Source: Myxococcus guangdongensis
GTDB lineage: Bacteria; Myxococcota; Myxococcia; Myxococcales; Myxococcaceae
DNA length: 64,000 bases
Direction of reading: 5' to 3'
Assembly (NCBI RefSeq): GCF_024198255.1
Contig: NZ_JAJVKW010000005.1
Location: forward strand, 124,001-188,000
Made by a program: the position numbers and the translations under genes. The notes beneath the pieces are model-generated. The model searched no databases, was not told where the DNA came from, and worked only from the letters and a program-made list of their open reading frames with translations. Shown piece by piece: positions 9,260-18,444 of this stretch. Every line of letters begins with the position of its first letter. The stretch's first letter is position 1.

Positions 9260-11053
9260 TCACCGTGTCAGGTGCTCCTCGAGGAAGAGAGCGGTCTGCC
9301 GCATCATCTCCCGAGCGCTCTCGAGGTCGTCCGTCAGCTCGAAGCCGTGGTGGCCCTCGGGCAGCTCCAGCAGCGTGAGGGGCGCACCTCGCGTCCGGGC
9401 CTCCTTCACGAAGTCATCGAGCGCGGCGTTGAGCGCCGGTGCGTCCTGGCCCGCGCGCAGCACGAGCAGGGGCGGTGTCTTCTTCGCGTTGCCGGCCTTC
9501 AGGGCGCCGAGCGGCGAGGAACTCACACCCGGAGCGTCGAGCAAGGGGTACCACGCCACCGCGCAGCGCAGCCAGGCGGGAGGCTCCTTGCGCAGCGCGG
9601 GCGACAGGCCCCAGAGCCCGCCCGCGGACATGCTCATGAGGCAGACGCGGTTCGCGTCGATTTTCTCGGTGGAGGCCTGCTTGCGCACGAAGGCCAGCGC
9701 CGAGTCCAGGCGCTTCTGGAGGTCCGCGACGCGCGTGTACCACTGGGCCGAGTCCGCGCCGGTGGCGGGAGAGCCGAGCTCCACCAGCGCCACCGCGTAG
9801 CCATGCGCGGCCACCCATCGGGCTTGTCCGGCCAGGGCGGGCAGGTCCCTCACGAGGGGCGTGAGGCTCGGGTGCAGGATCCCATGGGCCAGCACCACGA
9901 CGGGGACAGGGCCCTGCGAGGTCGCATCCGGGATGTAGAGGTCCAGCTTGTAGTCGCGGGTACCCACGCGCGTGTACGTCAGGCCCCGGCGCACCTGGAC
10001 CTCCTCCATGCCGGGGATGGTGAGGACGGGGCGGGCCTTGGCCCACTCGGGCAGTGGCGTGTCCAGGGATGCGGGCAGCGTGGGCGCGGAGAACATGGGC
10101 GGGCCGTAGGAGGGCACCTCGCCGAAGCCCAGGTGCATGCGCAGCCACTGGGCCCGGTCTCTTCGCGCGGCGTCACTCAGCTCATGAGCGCCTTCGTAGA
10201 ACCGGGTGAGCTTGGGCTCGGTGCCCGCGTCGATGAAGGCGCGGACCTGCTCGGCAGTGACCCACGGGTCCGAGCGACCGTACTGGAACAGCAGGGCCCG
10301 GGGGCTCGCGGCGCTGACGCCCACCACGCCATCGAGGGCCGCCATCTTCCGCGCGAACGTGGCGAAGTCCTGCTCGGACATCGCGTCGGCGAGCTTCTTC
10401 TCGTTCTCGCGCTCGAGCTCCAGGATGCTCTTGGAGTAGTCGCCCACGCCATTCATCAGCACGAAGGCGCGCAGGCGCGACTCGACGCCCGCCAGCGCGC
10501 CGCCCACCATGGCGCCCATGCTGTGGCCCACGAAGCCGAGCCGGTTCGCGTCGACCTCGGGACGGAGGATGAGCAGGTCCACGCCGCGCCGCATGTCGAG
10601 CAGCGTCTGGAGGTGCGTGGGGTAGAGCGCCGAGCCCCGGAGCGAGCCGCGCCAGGGCTCCGGGCGCACGTGCGGCGCGTCGACGAGCAGCGACACCACG
10701 CCGGAGCGGGCGAGGGAGAGCGCCTCGTCGAGGAACTCGTTCTTCGAGCCCTGTCCCCAGTGCAGGAAGACGAGGCCCGCGAAGGGGCCGGGGCCCGGCG
10801 GGGTGACGAGGAAGGCGGGGACGCGTCCGCCCTTGGGGCTGGCGTACGTCAGCTCCGTCACCGTGACGTCTCCGCGCTTCTGCACGCGGACCTGCTTCAC
10901 GTCGAGCGGCGCCGATGCGTCATGCTTCGTCACCTCACGCAGCTCGGCGAGCAGCGTGGCCGGATCCGCCGCGGGCGCGGCCGCGACGGGGAGCGTGACG
11001 ACGGCCGCTAGCAGGAAGATGCGCCAACACGACGAGCGGCGAGACCCGGACAT
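9260..11053 (-). CDS. Secreted tandem alpha/beta-hydrolase
   Basis: 597 residues with an N-terminal signal peptide (IFLLAAVVTLPVAAAPAAD). Two hydrolase domains follow each other. The first (about 60-310) has the nucleophile elbow GHSMGAMVGG, HWGQGSK as likely oxyanion loop, a late Asp in GRSDPW and His in YEGAHEL. The second (about 350-597) has LAHGILHP, the atypical elbow SMSAGGLWG, GQDAP and a final GHHGFE. Both look dienelactone-hydrolase/prolyl-oligopeptidase like and both seem catalytically complete. Tandem hydrolases of this kind are unusual; the substrate is unknown. It stands between sthA and a beta-helix lipoprotein on the same strand, with gaps that allow but do not prove co-transcription. 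Confidence 0.85.
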   Translation of the reverse strand: MSGSRRSSCWRIFLLAAVVTLPVAAAPAADPATLLAELREVTKHDASAPLDVKQVRVQKRGDVTVTELTYASPKGGRVPAFLVTPPGPGPFAGLVFLHWGQGSKNEFLDEALSLARSGVVSLLVDAPHVRPEPWRGSLRGSALYPTHLQTLLDMRRGVDLLILRPEVDANRLGFVGHSMGAMVGGALAGVESRLRAFVLMNGVGDYSKSILELERENEKKLADAMSEQDFATFARKMAALDGVVGVSAASPRALLFQYGRSDPWVTAEQVRAFIDAGTEPKLTRFYEGAHELSDAARRDRAQWLRMHLGFGEVPSYGPPMFSAPTLPASLDTPLPEWAKARPVLTIPGMEEVQVRRGLTYTRVGTRDYKLDLYIPDATSQGPVPVVVLAHGILHPSLTPLVRDLPALAGQARWVAAHGYAVALVELGSPATGADSAQWYTRVADLQKRLDSALAFVRKQASTEKIDANRVCLMSMSAGGLWGLSPALRKEPPAWLRCAVAWYPLLDAPGVSSSPLGALKAGNAKKTPPLLVLRAGQDAPALNAALDDFVKEARTRGAPLTLLELPEGHHGFELTDDLESAREMMRQTALFLEEHLTR

Positions 11054-11131
11054 GGAACGCCTCGACTGTGAGAGGGCCCCGGAAGGGAGGGCCCTGGCGA
11101 GTCTGAGCGCTCCTGGCGCGAGCGCAAGTCC

Positions 11132-12964
11132 TCAGGGGCGCGGGCCGTAGGTGGGGACGGGGGCGCCGACCTCGATGGCGCCGAGGTCCGGGGCCGCGCC
11201 GGTGTATCCATCCGTGACGTTGTCGAGCGGCGTTCCCGCGTTCTCCACGACTGAACCCGCGCGAGGACGCAGGTCGGGTGCGGCGTACAGCGTCATCGGG
11301 GCCGCCGGATAGGCGACGGTCGCGGCGAAGGCCCCGAGGTCCACCTGGACGGCGTGCTTCTCGGTGGTGTTGGCGCGCAGGTCACTCAGGCTGGTGAGGC
11401 GCGTGCCGCCCCAGTTGGCGTTGAAGGTACCGGAGGTGGAGCCGAAGCCGTCGTGGTCCAGGTCGGCGTTCGCCGTGGTGAGCGAGGGGAGGTGGAGGAC
11501 GCTGCCCTGGGCGCTGCCGCTGCTGTAGCCGTTGAACGTTCCTCCGGGCCCGCCGATGAACAGGTTGTTGCGCGCGTAGAGTCGGGCCACGGGGGTGGTC
11601 GCGGTGATGCCGAAGCCGTCGCCGTGCTTCACCACGGTGTTGTGCAGGAGCACGTCGCCGGAGCTGCCCCGGTAGAGTTTGAAGGCGATGTGCACCGCGT
11701 TGTAGACGGCGTTGCGGATGAAGTAGGTCGGCCCGCCCAGGCTTGGCTGGGACGACAGGGCGATGAAGTTGTTGGTGAGGCGGTTGCCGACGATGCGGCA
11801 GTTGTGGGCGCAGAAGTCCGCCTCGACGCCGTCGTCCGCGTTGCCAATGAGGTCGTTGTCGAGGACGTCGATGCTGAACTGGTCCACCGCGGCGTCGTCC
11901 TCCATGAAGGAGATGCCGTCGCGGAAGCCGGTGACGCGGTTGTTCTGGATGACGTGTCCGGGCCCCGTGACGCAGATGCCCTCGCCCTGGTTGTTGCCGT
12001 TGACGCCGAGCGAGGACTCCGCCCAGGTGGTGATGCCCGTCACCACGTTGTCGGCGATGTACGCGTTCTCCGCGCGCAGGAAGGTGACGACCGCGTCGCC
12101 GCCGTTCGCGGAGGTGGCGTTGATGGTGGAGCGGGTGAGGGAGAAGTTCTTCGTCCCGTTGAAGCGCAGGCGGCCGTTGAGGGTGAGCCGGTCGAAGTGC
12201 ACGTGGTTCTGGTTGAACAGGTTGACGGGGCCATTGATGACGGTGCCCGACGTGCCTCGAAGGACGATGGGCTTGCCCTCCGTGCCGCTGCGCGACCAGT
12301 CGAAGCCGCTGTACGTCCCGCTGCCGAGCTCGAGCAGGTCTCCGGGCTGGGCGCTCGCGGCGATGCTGGCGAAGTTGGCGGGTGTCACGGCCTTGACGGG
12401 CGCGTTCGCCATGGGCGCCGGTACCGCGCGCGTGGTGGCCGTCGCGGTGCGCACGGTGCCGCCGCCATCCGAATCGGAGAGCGTGAGCTCCAACTCGTAC
12501 TGCGTCGCGGGCTGGAGCCCGAAGATGCTGCCGGAGTGACGCTGGGCCCAGGAGAAGCCTTCGTTGCTCCCGGCGGGGACGCGGCGCAGGGGCAGGGCCT
12601 TGCGCCAGGGGCTGGTGCCCACGGGGCGGTAGCGCACGGCGACGGTGCTGTTGGCGTTGGCGTCGCCGGTGAAGGCCCACTCCACCATCAGGTGTTGCAG
12701 CGTCGGGAAGGGGAGGGTGACGGCGCCGGGGACGGTGGCGTTGGGGCCGCCGCTCGAGCCTCCATCTGGAGCGGTGTTCGTCCCGCCGTCCTCTTCGGGC
12801 GTGCCGCTGTCAGTCGCGCCAGCATCCGGGGTGAGCACGGAGCCGTCGGGCGTGTTCGTCCCCGCGTCATCTGGAGTGTCGTCGTTGTTACCGCTGTCAC
12901 CACAGGCGACGCTGAGAAGCAGCGCGGCGGCACCACACCACGTCCGGAGGATGCGAGGGCTCAT
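11132..12964 (-). CDS. Right-handed beta-helix lipoprotein
   Basis: 610 residues from ATG 12964; a longer in-frame start at 13201 would put 79 non-signal residues before the lipoprotein signal (lipobox LLSVACG) and is rejected. No strong ribosome site is seen. After an Asp/Thr/Pro-rich linker (about 20-95) a fibronectin-III-like domain (about 100-195) has RYRPVGTSPWR and LQPATQYELELTLSDSDGG. Then come many PbH1-type turns (NHVHFDRLTLNGRL, NAYIADNVVTGI, HVIQNNRVTGFRDGI, CRIVGNRLTNN) of a pectate-lyase/chondroitinase-B-like parallel beta-helix. The C-terminus PDLGAIEVG is common in such proteins. Likely a surface polysaccharide-binding or -cleaving protein; catalytic residues were not identified. 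Confidence 0.85.
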   Translation of the reverse strand: MSPRILRTWCGAAALLLSVACGDSGNNDDTPDDAGTNTPDGSVLTPDAGATDSGTPEEDGGTNTAPDGGSSGGPNATVPGAVTLPFPTLQHLMVEWAFTGDANANSTVAVRYRPVGTSPWRKALPLRRVPAGSNEGFSWAQRHSGSIFGLQPATQYELELTLSDSDGGGTVRTATATTRAVPAPMANAPVKAVTPANFASIAASAQPGDLLELGSGTYSGFDWSRSGTEGKPIVLRGTSGTVINGPVNLFNQNHVHFDRLTLNGRLRFNGTKNFSLTRSTINATSANGGDAVVTFLRAENAYIADNVVTGITTWAESSLGVNGNNQGEGICVTGPGHVIQNNRVTGFRDGISFMEDDAAVDQFSIDVLDNDLIGNADDGVEADFCAHNCRIVGNRLTNNFIALSSQPSLGGPTYFIRNAVYNAVHIAFKLYRGSSGDVLLHNTVVKHGDGFGITATTPVARLYARNNLFIGGPGGTFNGYSSGSAQGSVLHLPSLTTANADLDHDGFGSTSGTFNANWGGTRLTSLSDLRANTTEKHAVQVDLGAFAATVAYPAAPMTLYAAPDLRPRAGSVVENAGTPLDNVTDGYTGAAPDLGAIEVGAPVPTYGPRP

Positions 12965-13242
12965 GCGCGGATTGTGCGCCGAGGAGCTGACAGCTCGCGA
13001 GGACTGGATGCGGTGGTTCCACGGGTGGCGTCGACGGTGGCGTGTCCATGTGGGTGGCGGAGGCGCTCCTGCGTTGCACCGGGCGCCCATCGGGCCGAGG
13101 ACTCCTCCGCCTGGCTGAGGTCGTGCGAGGACAGCCGACAAGCAGCCGGGCCTTCCCGTCGTGAACGGTGAAGGACTCTCTTCGGAAGGAAGAGGGGCCA
13201 CCCTTCAGAAGGAGAGCACCCTTCATGCTCGAAGGAGGAGAC

Positions 13243-14391
13243 ATGCGGTCCTGGTATCGAACCTGGCGATGGCTGCGCATGGGAGGCGTGAGCGCGAGCG
13301 CCCTCCTGGTCTGTCTCGGCGGTGGTGCGCGCGCCCAGGTCGATGACGGGACACAGGTCGCCTCGAACCCGTCGCTCCAGACGGGCGCCGTCTCGACGTT
13401 CTACGACACGCTGTCGCCTTACGGGACCTGGGTGCAACTGCCAGATGTCGGCTGGGTCTGGCGTCCCAATCCGACCGTCGTCGGCGTTGATTTCGTTCCC
13501 TATGCCACCGGGGGCCAGTGGGCCTACAGCGATTGGGGCTGGACGTTCCAGACCGGTTGGAGCTGGGGCTGGGCGCCCTTCCACTACGGCCGCTGGTTCC
13601 TCACGGCGTCCAATGACTGGGTGTGGTGGCCCGACGATGAGTGGGCGCCGTCCTGGGTGGACTGGCGCTGGGGGGATGGCTTCGTGGGTTGGCAGCCGCT
13701 GGGGCCTCCCGGCATCAGCGTCAACGTCGGGCTGTCCTGGAACTTCGTGGGCACGAACGACTTCGTGCGTCCGCGGGTGGGCCAGTTCCTGGTTCCGCGT
13801 GCGCGAGTGCCGGTGCTGCTCCGACAGACCCAGGTGGTGGGCGAGCGCGTGCCCGCTCGTGTCGGTGAATGGAACCGAGGCCCGGCACCGGGCAGGGTCG
13901 CCGAGACGACGGGGCGGCCGGTGCCTCGGTCAAGGGTGGCGCCGCCTCCCTCGGCCGCCCTGCCACGCGAGAGCCGCAACTCGCAGGTGCCGAGCGCCGG
14001 GGCCGCGCGGCGTCCACAGCCCGCGCCCAGGCCGGGAACCCCCGCGCAAGTCGAACCGAGGCCTGCGGTCCCCGCGTCGAGGCTGAATGCATCCCAGCCC
14101 GCCCCACGCTCGGAACCCGCGCCGCATCCCGCACCCGTGCCGCAGGCCGAGCCTGCTCCGCACGCGGAGCCCGCTCCACGTCCAGCCCCCGCTGCACCCT
14201 CTGTCGGAGCGCCCGCACCACGCGAAGAACCTGCCGCTCGTCCAGCGCCAGCCCCACGCGCGGAGCCTGCTCCGCACGCAGAGCCTGCCCCTCGTCCAGA
14301 GCCTGCTCCGCACGCGGAACCCGCTCCACACGCAGAGCCTTCGCCTCACGCCTCGCCACACTCGGAGCCCGCGCCACATCATGGGCGTTGA
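13243..14391 (+). CDS. DUF6600 secreted protein with His/Pro/Glu repeat tail
   Basis: 382 residues. ATG 13243 is chosen because AAGGAGGAG sits 2 nt from it, ending at 13240, and a signal peptide starts there (ending GGGARAQ). The first half is very Trp-rich (DVGWVWRPN, WAYSDWGWTFQTGWSWGWAPFHYGRWF, WVWWPDDEWAPSWVDWRWGD), the hallmark of DUF6600, found in FecR-like and envelope proteins of myxobacteria. From about residue 230 the protein becomes Pro/Ala/Arg-rich and ends in many copies of EPAPHAEPAPR-like units, probably an unstructured, wall- or polysaccharide-interacting tail. The 3' end lies inside a 122-bp tandem duplication. Function unknown. Confidence 0.85.
   Translation: MRSWYRTWRWLRMGGVSASALLVCLGGGARAQVDDGTQVASNPSLQTGAVSTFYDTLSPYGTWVQLPDVGWVWRPNPTVVGVDFVPYATGGQWAYSDWGWTFQTGWSWGWAPFHYGRWFLTASNDWVWWPDDEWAPSWVDWRWGDGFVGWQPLGPPGISVNVGLSWNFVGTNDFVRPRVGQFLVPRARVPVLLRQTQVVGERVPARVGEWNRGPAPGRVAETTGRPVPRSRVAPPPSAALPRESRNSQVPSAGAARRPQPAPRPGTPAQVEPRPAVPASRLNASQPAPRSEPAPHPAPVPQAEPAPHAEPAPRPAPAAPSVGAPAPREEPAARPAPAPRAEPAPHAEPAPRPEPAPHAEPAPHAEPSPHASPHSEPAPHHGR
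14104..14388 (+). repeat. Coding repeats in the DUF6600 tail
   Basis: Degenerate 18- to 24-bp units encoding EPAPHAEP, EPAPRPAP and similar, seen about ten times. They are in frame throughout, so unit number could vary without breaking the protein. Confidence 0.7.
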
Positions 14392-14597
14392 GGGGCTCAC
14401 TTCCCTTGAGGGCAGATGCTCTCGGAGCAGGCTTCGCCGCCTTCGAGGCACGAGTCCTTTCGCGCCCTCCGCCTTCGCCACACTCGGAGCCCGCGCCACA
14501 TCATGGGCGCTGAGGGCTCACTCTCCTCGAAGGGAGACGCTCTCCGAGCAGGCTTCGCTGCCTCCGAGGCACGAGTCCTTTCGCGCCCTCAGTCTTC
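14354..14597. repeat. 122-bp tandem duplication at a convergent junction
   Basis: Two adjacent copies, 14354-14475 and 14476-14597, both starting CGCCACACTCGGAGCCCGCG and containing GAGGCACGAGTCCTTTCGCG. They differ at a modest number of positions. Copy 1 begins in the last codons of the DUF6600 gene; copy 2 ends in the last codons of the pseudouridine synthase gene on the other strand. Most of the 197-bp intergenic space is thus made of this repeat. Confidence 0.9.
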
Positions 14598-15392
14598 GCG
14601 AGGCTCGGTGGGTCCCCCGTAGCGCAGCCCTTCGCGGACCTCGTCATCGGTGAGGAGCCGGAACGTGCCCTCGGGGATGTCGAGCTCGATGGCGCCCACG
14701 GCTTCACGGTGGAGGGCGCGCACGGGGAGGCCCACGACGCCGAGCATCCGCTTCACCTGATGGTGGCGGCCCTCGGTGAGGGTGACCTCCACGGTCTTCT
14801 CGTCGCGCACGCGGACGGTGGCGGGGCGGGCGGGGCCGTCGTCGAGGACCATGCCCTTGCGGAGCGGCTCCACGCGTTCGTCATCCGCGGTGCTGAAGAC
14901 GGTGGCCACGTAGCGCTTGGGCAGTTGGGTGTCCGGCGACGTGGCGTGGGCGACGAACTTGTCGTCATTGGTGAAGAGCAAGAGGCCCGTGGAGTCCACG
15001 TCGAGCCGGCCCACCGCGTGCCACGTGTATCCGGCGAGCTCGGGAGGGAGCTGGCGGAGGAGGACCTCGAACACGGTGCCGGTGCGGTGCTGTGACACGG
15101 TGGAGGACAGCACGCCCGCGGGCTTGTGGAACGCGAGCACCCGGGTGGCGGGGGCGGACAGCGGGACGATTCTCCCGTCGACGCGGACGGTGGCGCCGGG
15201 GGGGACGGGGGCGAGGGCCATCTTGGCGACGCGGCCGTTGATGGTGACGCGGCCGGCGTTGATGGCGTCCTCGGCTTCCTTCTGGGGGAACACGCCCGCG
15301 CGTGCGAGGGCGCGAGACAGCCAGTCCGGCTTCTCCTTGCCCTCCCATCGTTGGTGCTGCGGGGGCTTGGTCTTGTCGGGCTTGCGCGGCAT
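14589..15392 (-). CDS. RsuA/RluB-family rRNA pseudouridine synthase
   Basis: 267 residues. An S4 RNA-binding domain is at about 22-75 (LSRALARAGVFPQKEAEDAINAGRVTINGR), preceded by a basic N-terminus. The catalytic domain contains VGRLDVDSTGLLLFTND with the catalytic Asp of GRLDxxSxGL, then LPKRYVA, and EGRHHQVKRMLGVVGLPVRALHREAVG. It converts one uridine in 16S or 23S rRNA to pseudouridine; the exact site cannot be told from sequence alone (RsuA, RluB, RluE and RluF share these motifs). The short acidic C-terminus (PTEPRED) comes from the region that overlaps the 122-bp duplication. Confidence 0.9.
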   Translation of the reverse strand: MPRKPDKTKPPQHQRWEGKEKPDWLSRALARAGVFPQKEAEDAINAGRVTINGRVAKMALAPVPPGATVRVDGRIVPLSAPATRVLAFHKPAGVLSSTVSQHRTGTVFEVLLRQLPPELAGYTWHAVGRLDVDSTGLLLFTNDDKFVAHATSPDTQLPKRYVATVFSTADDERVEPLRKGMVLDDGPARPATVRVRDEKTVEVTLTEGRHHQVKRMLGVVGLPVRALHREAVGAIELDIPEGTFRLLTDDEVREGLRYGGPTEPRED

Positions 15393-15500
15393 GGGCTTCC
15401 AGAAGGGACGATGGAGCCGGGCGTCATATCATCGTCACCTGGAGCGCGTGGCGTCTCCGTGGTGCCGCCGGCCCGGGTGGGAAGGCGTAGAGTCGGGGAC

Positions 15501-16505
15501 ATGACCGCTCGTGCCGGGAATCCGTCTGTCCGGGATGAATCACGGATGCATCCGTTGGATGCGTTCATGGCCGCCCTGGCCAGTCGTCGGCTGTTCTGTG
15601 ATGGCTGGGGAGATGAGGAGACCTTCGCGGGGGCGCCGTTGTCGGGGCGGCTCGCGGCGACGGTGTTGCCGTTGGAGGTCCGCTGGGGCGCGGAGCAGGC
15701 GGCGGGGCGTCGTCGGTTCCGGGATGGGGCGTTCGATTCGCCGTGGGTGGCGTTGCCGTCGGAGGTCCGGCTGGGCTCGGTGCGGTGGATGACGTCCGAG
15801 CGGGGGCGGGGGCGGGACGCGTGTGTGGTGCTCGCGGCGTCGCGGGACGAGGGGTTCCGGTTGCGCAGTTGGTTGTTCGCGCCGTTGGTGGAGGAGGGGG
15901 TGGACCTGTTCCTGCTGGAGAATCCCTATTACGGGACGCGGCGGGCGCTGGGGCAGAAGGGGCCGCACATCCGCACGGTGAGCGAGCAGCTCCAGATGAA
16001 CATCGCGTCCATCGAGGAGGCGAGGGCGCTGGTGTCGCACGCGCGGCGAGAGGGCTACGAGCGCGTCGCCGTCGCGGGCTACAGCATGGGGGGCTACATG
16101 GCGGCGTTGACGGCGGCGATGATTCCGGAGCCGGTGGGGGTCGCGGCGCTCGCGGCGGGGGCCTCGCCGGCGCCGGTGTTCACCCAGGGCGTGCACTCGC
16201 GCTCCATCGACTTCAGGCGGCTGGCGGGCTCTCCGGACGAGACGGAGGCAAGGACGCGGCTCGCGACCATCCTGGACGCGGCGAGCGCGCGCCTGTTGCC
16301 GCCGCCCGTGAAGCCGAGTGCCGCCGTCATCCTGGCGTGCGCGAGAGATGCCTTCGTTCCTTTGGCGGAAGCACGCGCGCTCCATGCGCACTGGCCTGGA
16401 AGTGAGCTGCGCATCGTGGACGCGGGACACGTCTCCGCGGTGATTACCTCGGGTGCCGCGCTCCGTGGCGCCATCCGGGACGCGGTGCATCGCTCGGGCG
16501 CGTGA
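15501..16505 (+). CDS. ABHD18-like alpha/beta-hydrolase
   Basis: 334 residues from ATG 15501 (an internal ATG at 15546 is possible). The motifs [30 protein letters not shown] and [15 protein letters not shown] resemble the ABHD18/DUF2048 family of serine hydrolases, with Ser in GYSMGG as probable nucleophile; a later [14 protein letters not shown] gives the Asp and DAGHVSAV the His. No signal peptide, so it is probably cytoplasmic. It is divergent from the pseudouridine synthase gene. The substrate is unknown. Confidence 0.82.
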   Translation: MTARAGNPSVRDESRMHPLDAFMAALASRRLFCDGWGDEETFAGAPLSGRLAATVLPLEVRWGAEQAAGRRRFRDGAFDSPWVALPSEVRLGSVRWMTSERGRGRDACVVLAASRDEGFRLRSWLFAPLVEEGVDLFLLENPYYGTRRALGQKGPHIRTVSEQLQMNIASIEEARALVSHARREGYERVAVAGYSMGGYMAALTAAMIPEPVGVAALAAGASPAPVFTQGVHSRSIDFRRLAGSPDETEARTRLATILDAASARLLPPPVKPSAAVILACARDAFVPLAEARALHAHWPGSELRIVDAGHVSAVITSGAALRGAIRDAVHRSGA

Positions 16506-16632
16506 GCTGGCGGGACCGCTTCCCTCGCGCACGTGTGGAGTCAGGGGCGTCGCGCGGAGTCCTGGGGACGAAGGCGCATCAACTCGGGGGCGTGGTAGGT
16601 GTCCTCGGGTCTTCCTTCAGGGACTCTTCGTC

Positions 16633-16962
16633 ATGCCGTTTGTACATGCGCTCGGACTCTTCATCCTCACGGCGCTGGCCGAGATTGTGGGCTGCTATCT
16701 GCCGTATCTCTGGCTGCGTCAGGGGCGCTCCGTGTGGTGGCTGGTCCCCGCGGCCGCGAGTCTGGCGCTCTTCGCGTGGCTGCTGACGCTGCATCCGACG
16801 GGAGCCGCGCGGACCTACGCCGCATACGGAGGTGTCTACATCGCGGTGGCCCTCGCGTGGCTCTGGCTCGTCGAGGGAGAGCGGCCCACCACCTGGGATG
16901 TCGTGGGCGCGCTCGTCGCCATCTGCGGCATGGCCATCATCATCCTGGCCCCTCGACGTTAG
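16633..16962 (+). CDS. UPF0060 (YnfA-like) membrane protein
   Basis: 109 residues with four membrane helices and very short loops. [55 protein letters not shown] and [22 protein letters not shown] are characteristic of the UPF0060/YnfA family, which is related to small multidrug-resistance-type transporters. Full length for the family. Transport substrate not established. Confidence 0.92.
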   Translation: MPFVHALGLFILTALAEIVGCYLPYLWLRQGRSVWWLVPAAASLALFAWLLTLHPTGAARTYAAYGGVYIAVALAWLWLVEGERPTTWDVVGALVAICGMAIIILAPRR

Positions 16963-16964
16963 CG

Positions 16965-16986
16965 GCCATGTCCACGTGAACGTGGC
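16965..16986. terminator. Palindromic hairpin between convergent genes
   Basis: Near-perfect 22-bp inverted repeat (GCCATGTCCAC / GTGAACGTGGC, mispairing at one position, one G-T pair) between UPF0060 and the small minus-strand gene. No T-tract on either side. Confidence 0.3.
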
Positions 16987-16992
16987 GCCGTG

Positions 16993-17211
16993 CTACCGCC
17001 TCGGCGGCGAATCCGTATCCTCACCCTCGGCGCTCCCAGGTGTCTTCCCGGGCTCCGCCTGCGGCATCCGGCGCTCCTCCTCGAGCCCACCCGCCTCCGC
17101 CGACTTGGGCGTTTGTCCCGGCGCCTCCTCCTCGGGAGAGCTCCGCCGCCGGCCGTTCTGTCCCGGCTCCTCGTCACCGACCTCCATCGACTCATAGGGC
17201 ATGTGGTCCAT
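16993..17211 (-). CDS. Small acidic hydrophilic protein, 72 residues
   Basis: Not recognised. ATG 17211 has GAGGAGG 7 nt upstream, which is strong evidence for a real gene and for this start. The product begins MDHMPYESMEVGDEEPGQ and is almost entirely charged, Pro and Gly residues, with no hydrophobic core, so it is probably disordered. Several such short disordered proteins occur in myxobacteria. It converges on UPF0060 and is divergent from the DUF1028 gene. Confidence 0.55.
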   Translation of the reverse strand: MDHMPYESMEVGDEEPGQNGRRRSSPEEEAPGQTPKSAEAGGLEEERRMPQAEPGKTPGSAEGEDTDSPPRR

Positions 17212-17342
17212 GCTGCGTCCTCCTCTCGCGGGTTCAGGACTTCCTCGAAGGTAAGGCCGCCTCCGCACCCCATGCCGCGTCGGGCCTTGCGGTCGCACGC
17301 TCCCTCGCTCAGCCTGCGCCCCTCCTCCGTGGGAGTCCCCGC

Positions 17343-18326
17343 ATGTCCCGACTCGCCCTCTGCCTCGCGCTCATGTCCCTCCACGCCGTGGCCGCCGAAC
17401 CCTCCGCCACGCCGCGCCGCCCCGTGAACACCTACTCCATCGTCGCCAGGGACCCGGCGACAGGAGACCTGGGCGTCGCCGTGCAATCCCACTGGTTCTC
17501 CGTGGGCGCCACCGTCCCCTGGGCCGAGGCCGGCGTGGGCGCCGTCGCCACCCAGTCCTTCGTCGACCCGTCCTACGGCCGTCTCGGCCTGGACCTCATG
17601 CGCGCGGGCCGCTCAGCCCCGGACGCACTCAAGGGGCTGCTCGCCGCCGACTCCGCCAGTCAGGTGCGCCAGGTCGCCATGGTGGACGCCCAAGGCCGCG
17701 TCTCCGCGCACACGGGCTCGAACTGCATCGCCGCCGCCGGACACCTCATGGGCGAGGGCTTCTCCGTCCAGGCCAACATGATGCAGAAGGACACCGTCTG
17801 GCCCGCGATGGCCAAGGCCTACCGTGCCTCCAAAGGCGACCTCGCCGAGCGCATGCTCGCCGCGCTCGAGGCCGCCGAATCCCAGGGCGGAGACCTGCGC
17901 GGCAAGCAGTCCGCCGCCCTCATCATCGTCTCCGCGAAGCCCTCGGGCCGTCCCTGGGCGGACCGCCGCTTCGACCTGCGCGTCGACGACCACCCCGAGC
18001 CCCTCAAGGAACTCCGCCGCCTCGTCACCCTCCAGCGCGCCTACAACTTCATGAACGAAGGCGACCTCGCCCTCGAGCACAAGGACACCGACGCCGCCCT
18101 CGCCGCGTACGCGTCCGCGGAGAAGCTCGCGCCGGGCAACGCGGAGATGACCTTCTGGCACGCCATCTCCCTCGTGGGCGTGGGCCGCGTGGAACAGGCC
18201 CTTCCGCTCCTCCAGCGCGCCTACGCCGCCGACCCCCGCTGGCGAGAGCTCCTCACCCGACTGCCCGCGGCGGGCCTGCTCCCCGATGACCCCAAGCTCC
18301 TCGCGCGTCTCACCAGCGAGAAGTAG
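17343..18326 (+). CDS. Secreted DUF1028 protein with TPR end
   Basis: 327 residues from ATG 17343, with GGGAG 8 nt upstream; longer in-frame starts lack the signal peptide (MSRLALCLALMSLHAVAAE). Residues 30-225 match DUF1028, an Ntn-hydrolase-like fold: NTYSIVARDPATGDLGVAVQSHW, AGVGAVATQSFVDPSYG, SNCIAAAGHLMGEGFSVQANMM. The last 90 residues hold two TPR-like helix pairs (MNEGDLALEHKDTDAALAAYASAEKLAPGNAEMTFWHAISL). DUF1028 proteins have no firmly established reaction; the secretion signal places this one in the periplasm. Confidence 0.88.
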   Translation: MSRLALCLALMSLHAVAAEPSATPRRPVNTYSIVARDPATGDLGVAVQSHWFSVGATVPWAEAGVGAVATQSFVDPSYGRLGLDLMRAGRSAPDALKGLLAADSASQVRQVAMVDAQGRVSAHTGSNCIAAAGHLMGEGFSVQANMMQKDTVWPAMAKAYRASKGDLAERMLAALEAAESQGGDLRGKQSAALIIVSAKPSGRPWADRRFDLRVDDHPEPLKELRRLVTLQRAYNFMNEGDLALEHKDTDAALAAYASAEKLAPGNAEMTFWHAISLVGVGRVEQALPLLQRAYAADPRWRELLTRLPAAGLLPDDPKLLARLTSEK

Positions 18327-18444
18327 CCCCGCGAGCCCAGGGAGCAGGGGCCCGAGCGGTGGGCCCGCCACCCCGGAGACACGGCGAGCCCCTCCGCTTG
18401 TGGGGGCCCGCCAGGATGGAGAGGTTACCTGGACGAGGATGCCC

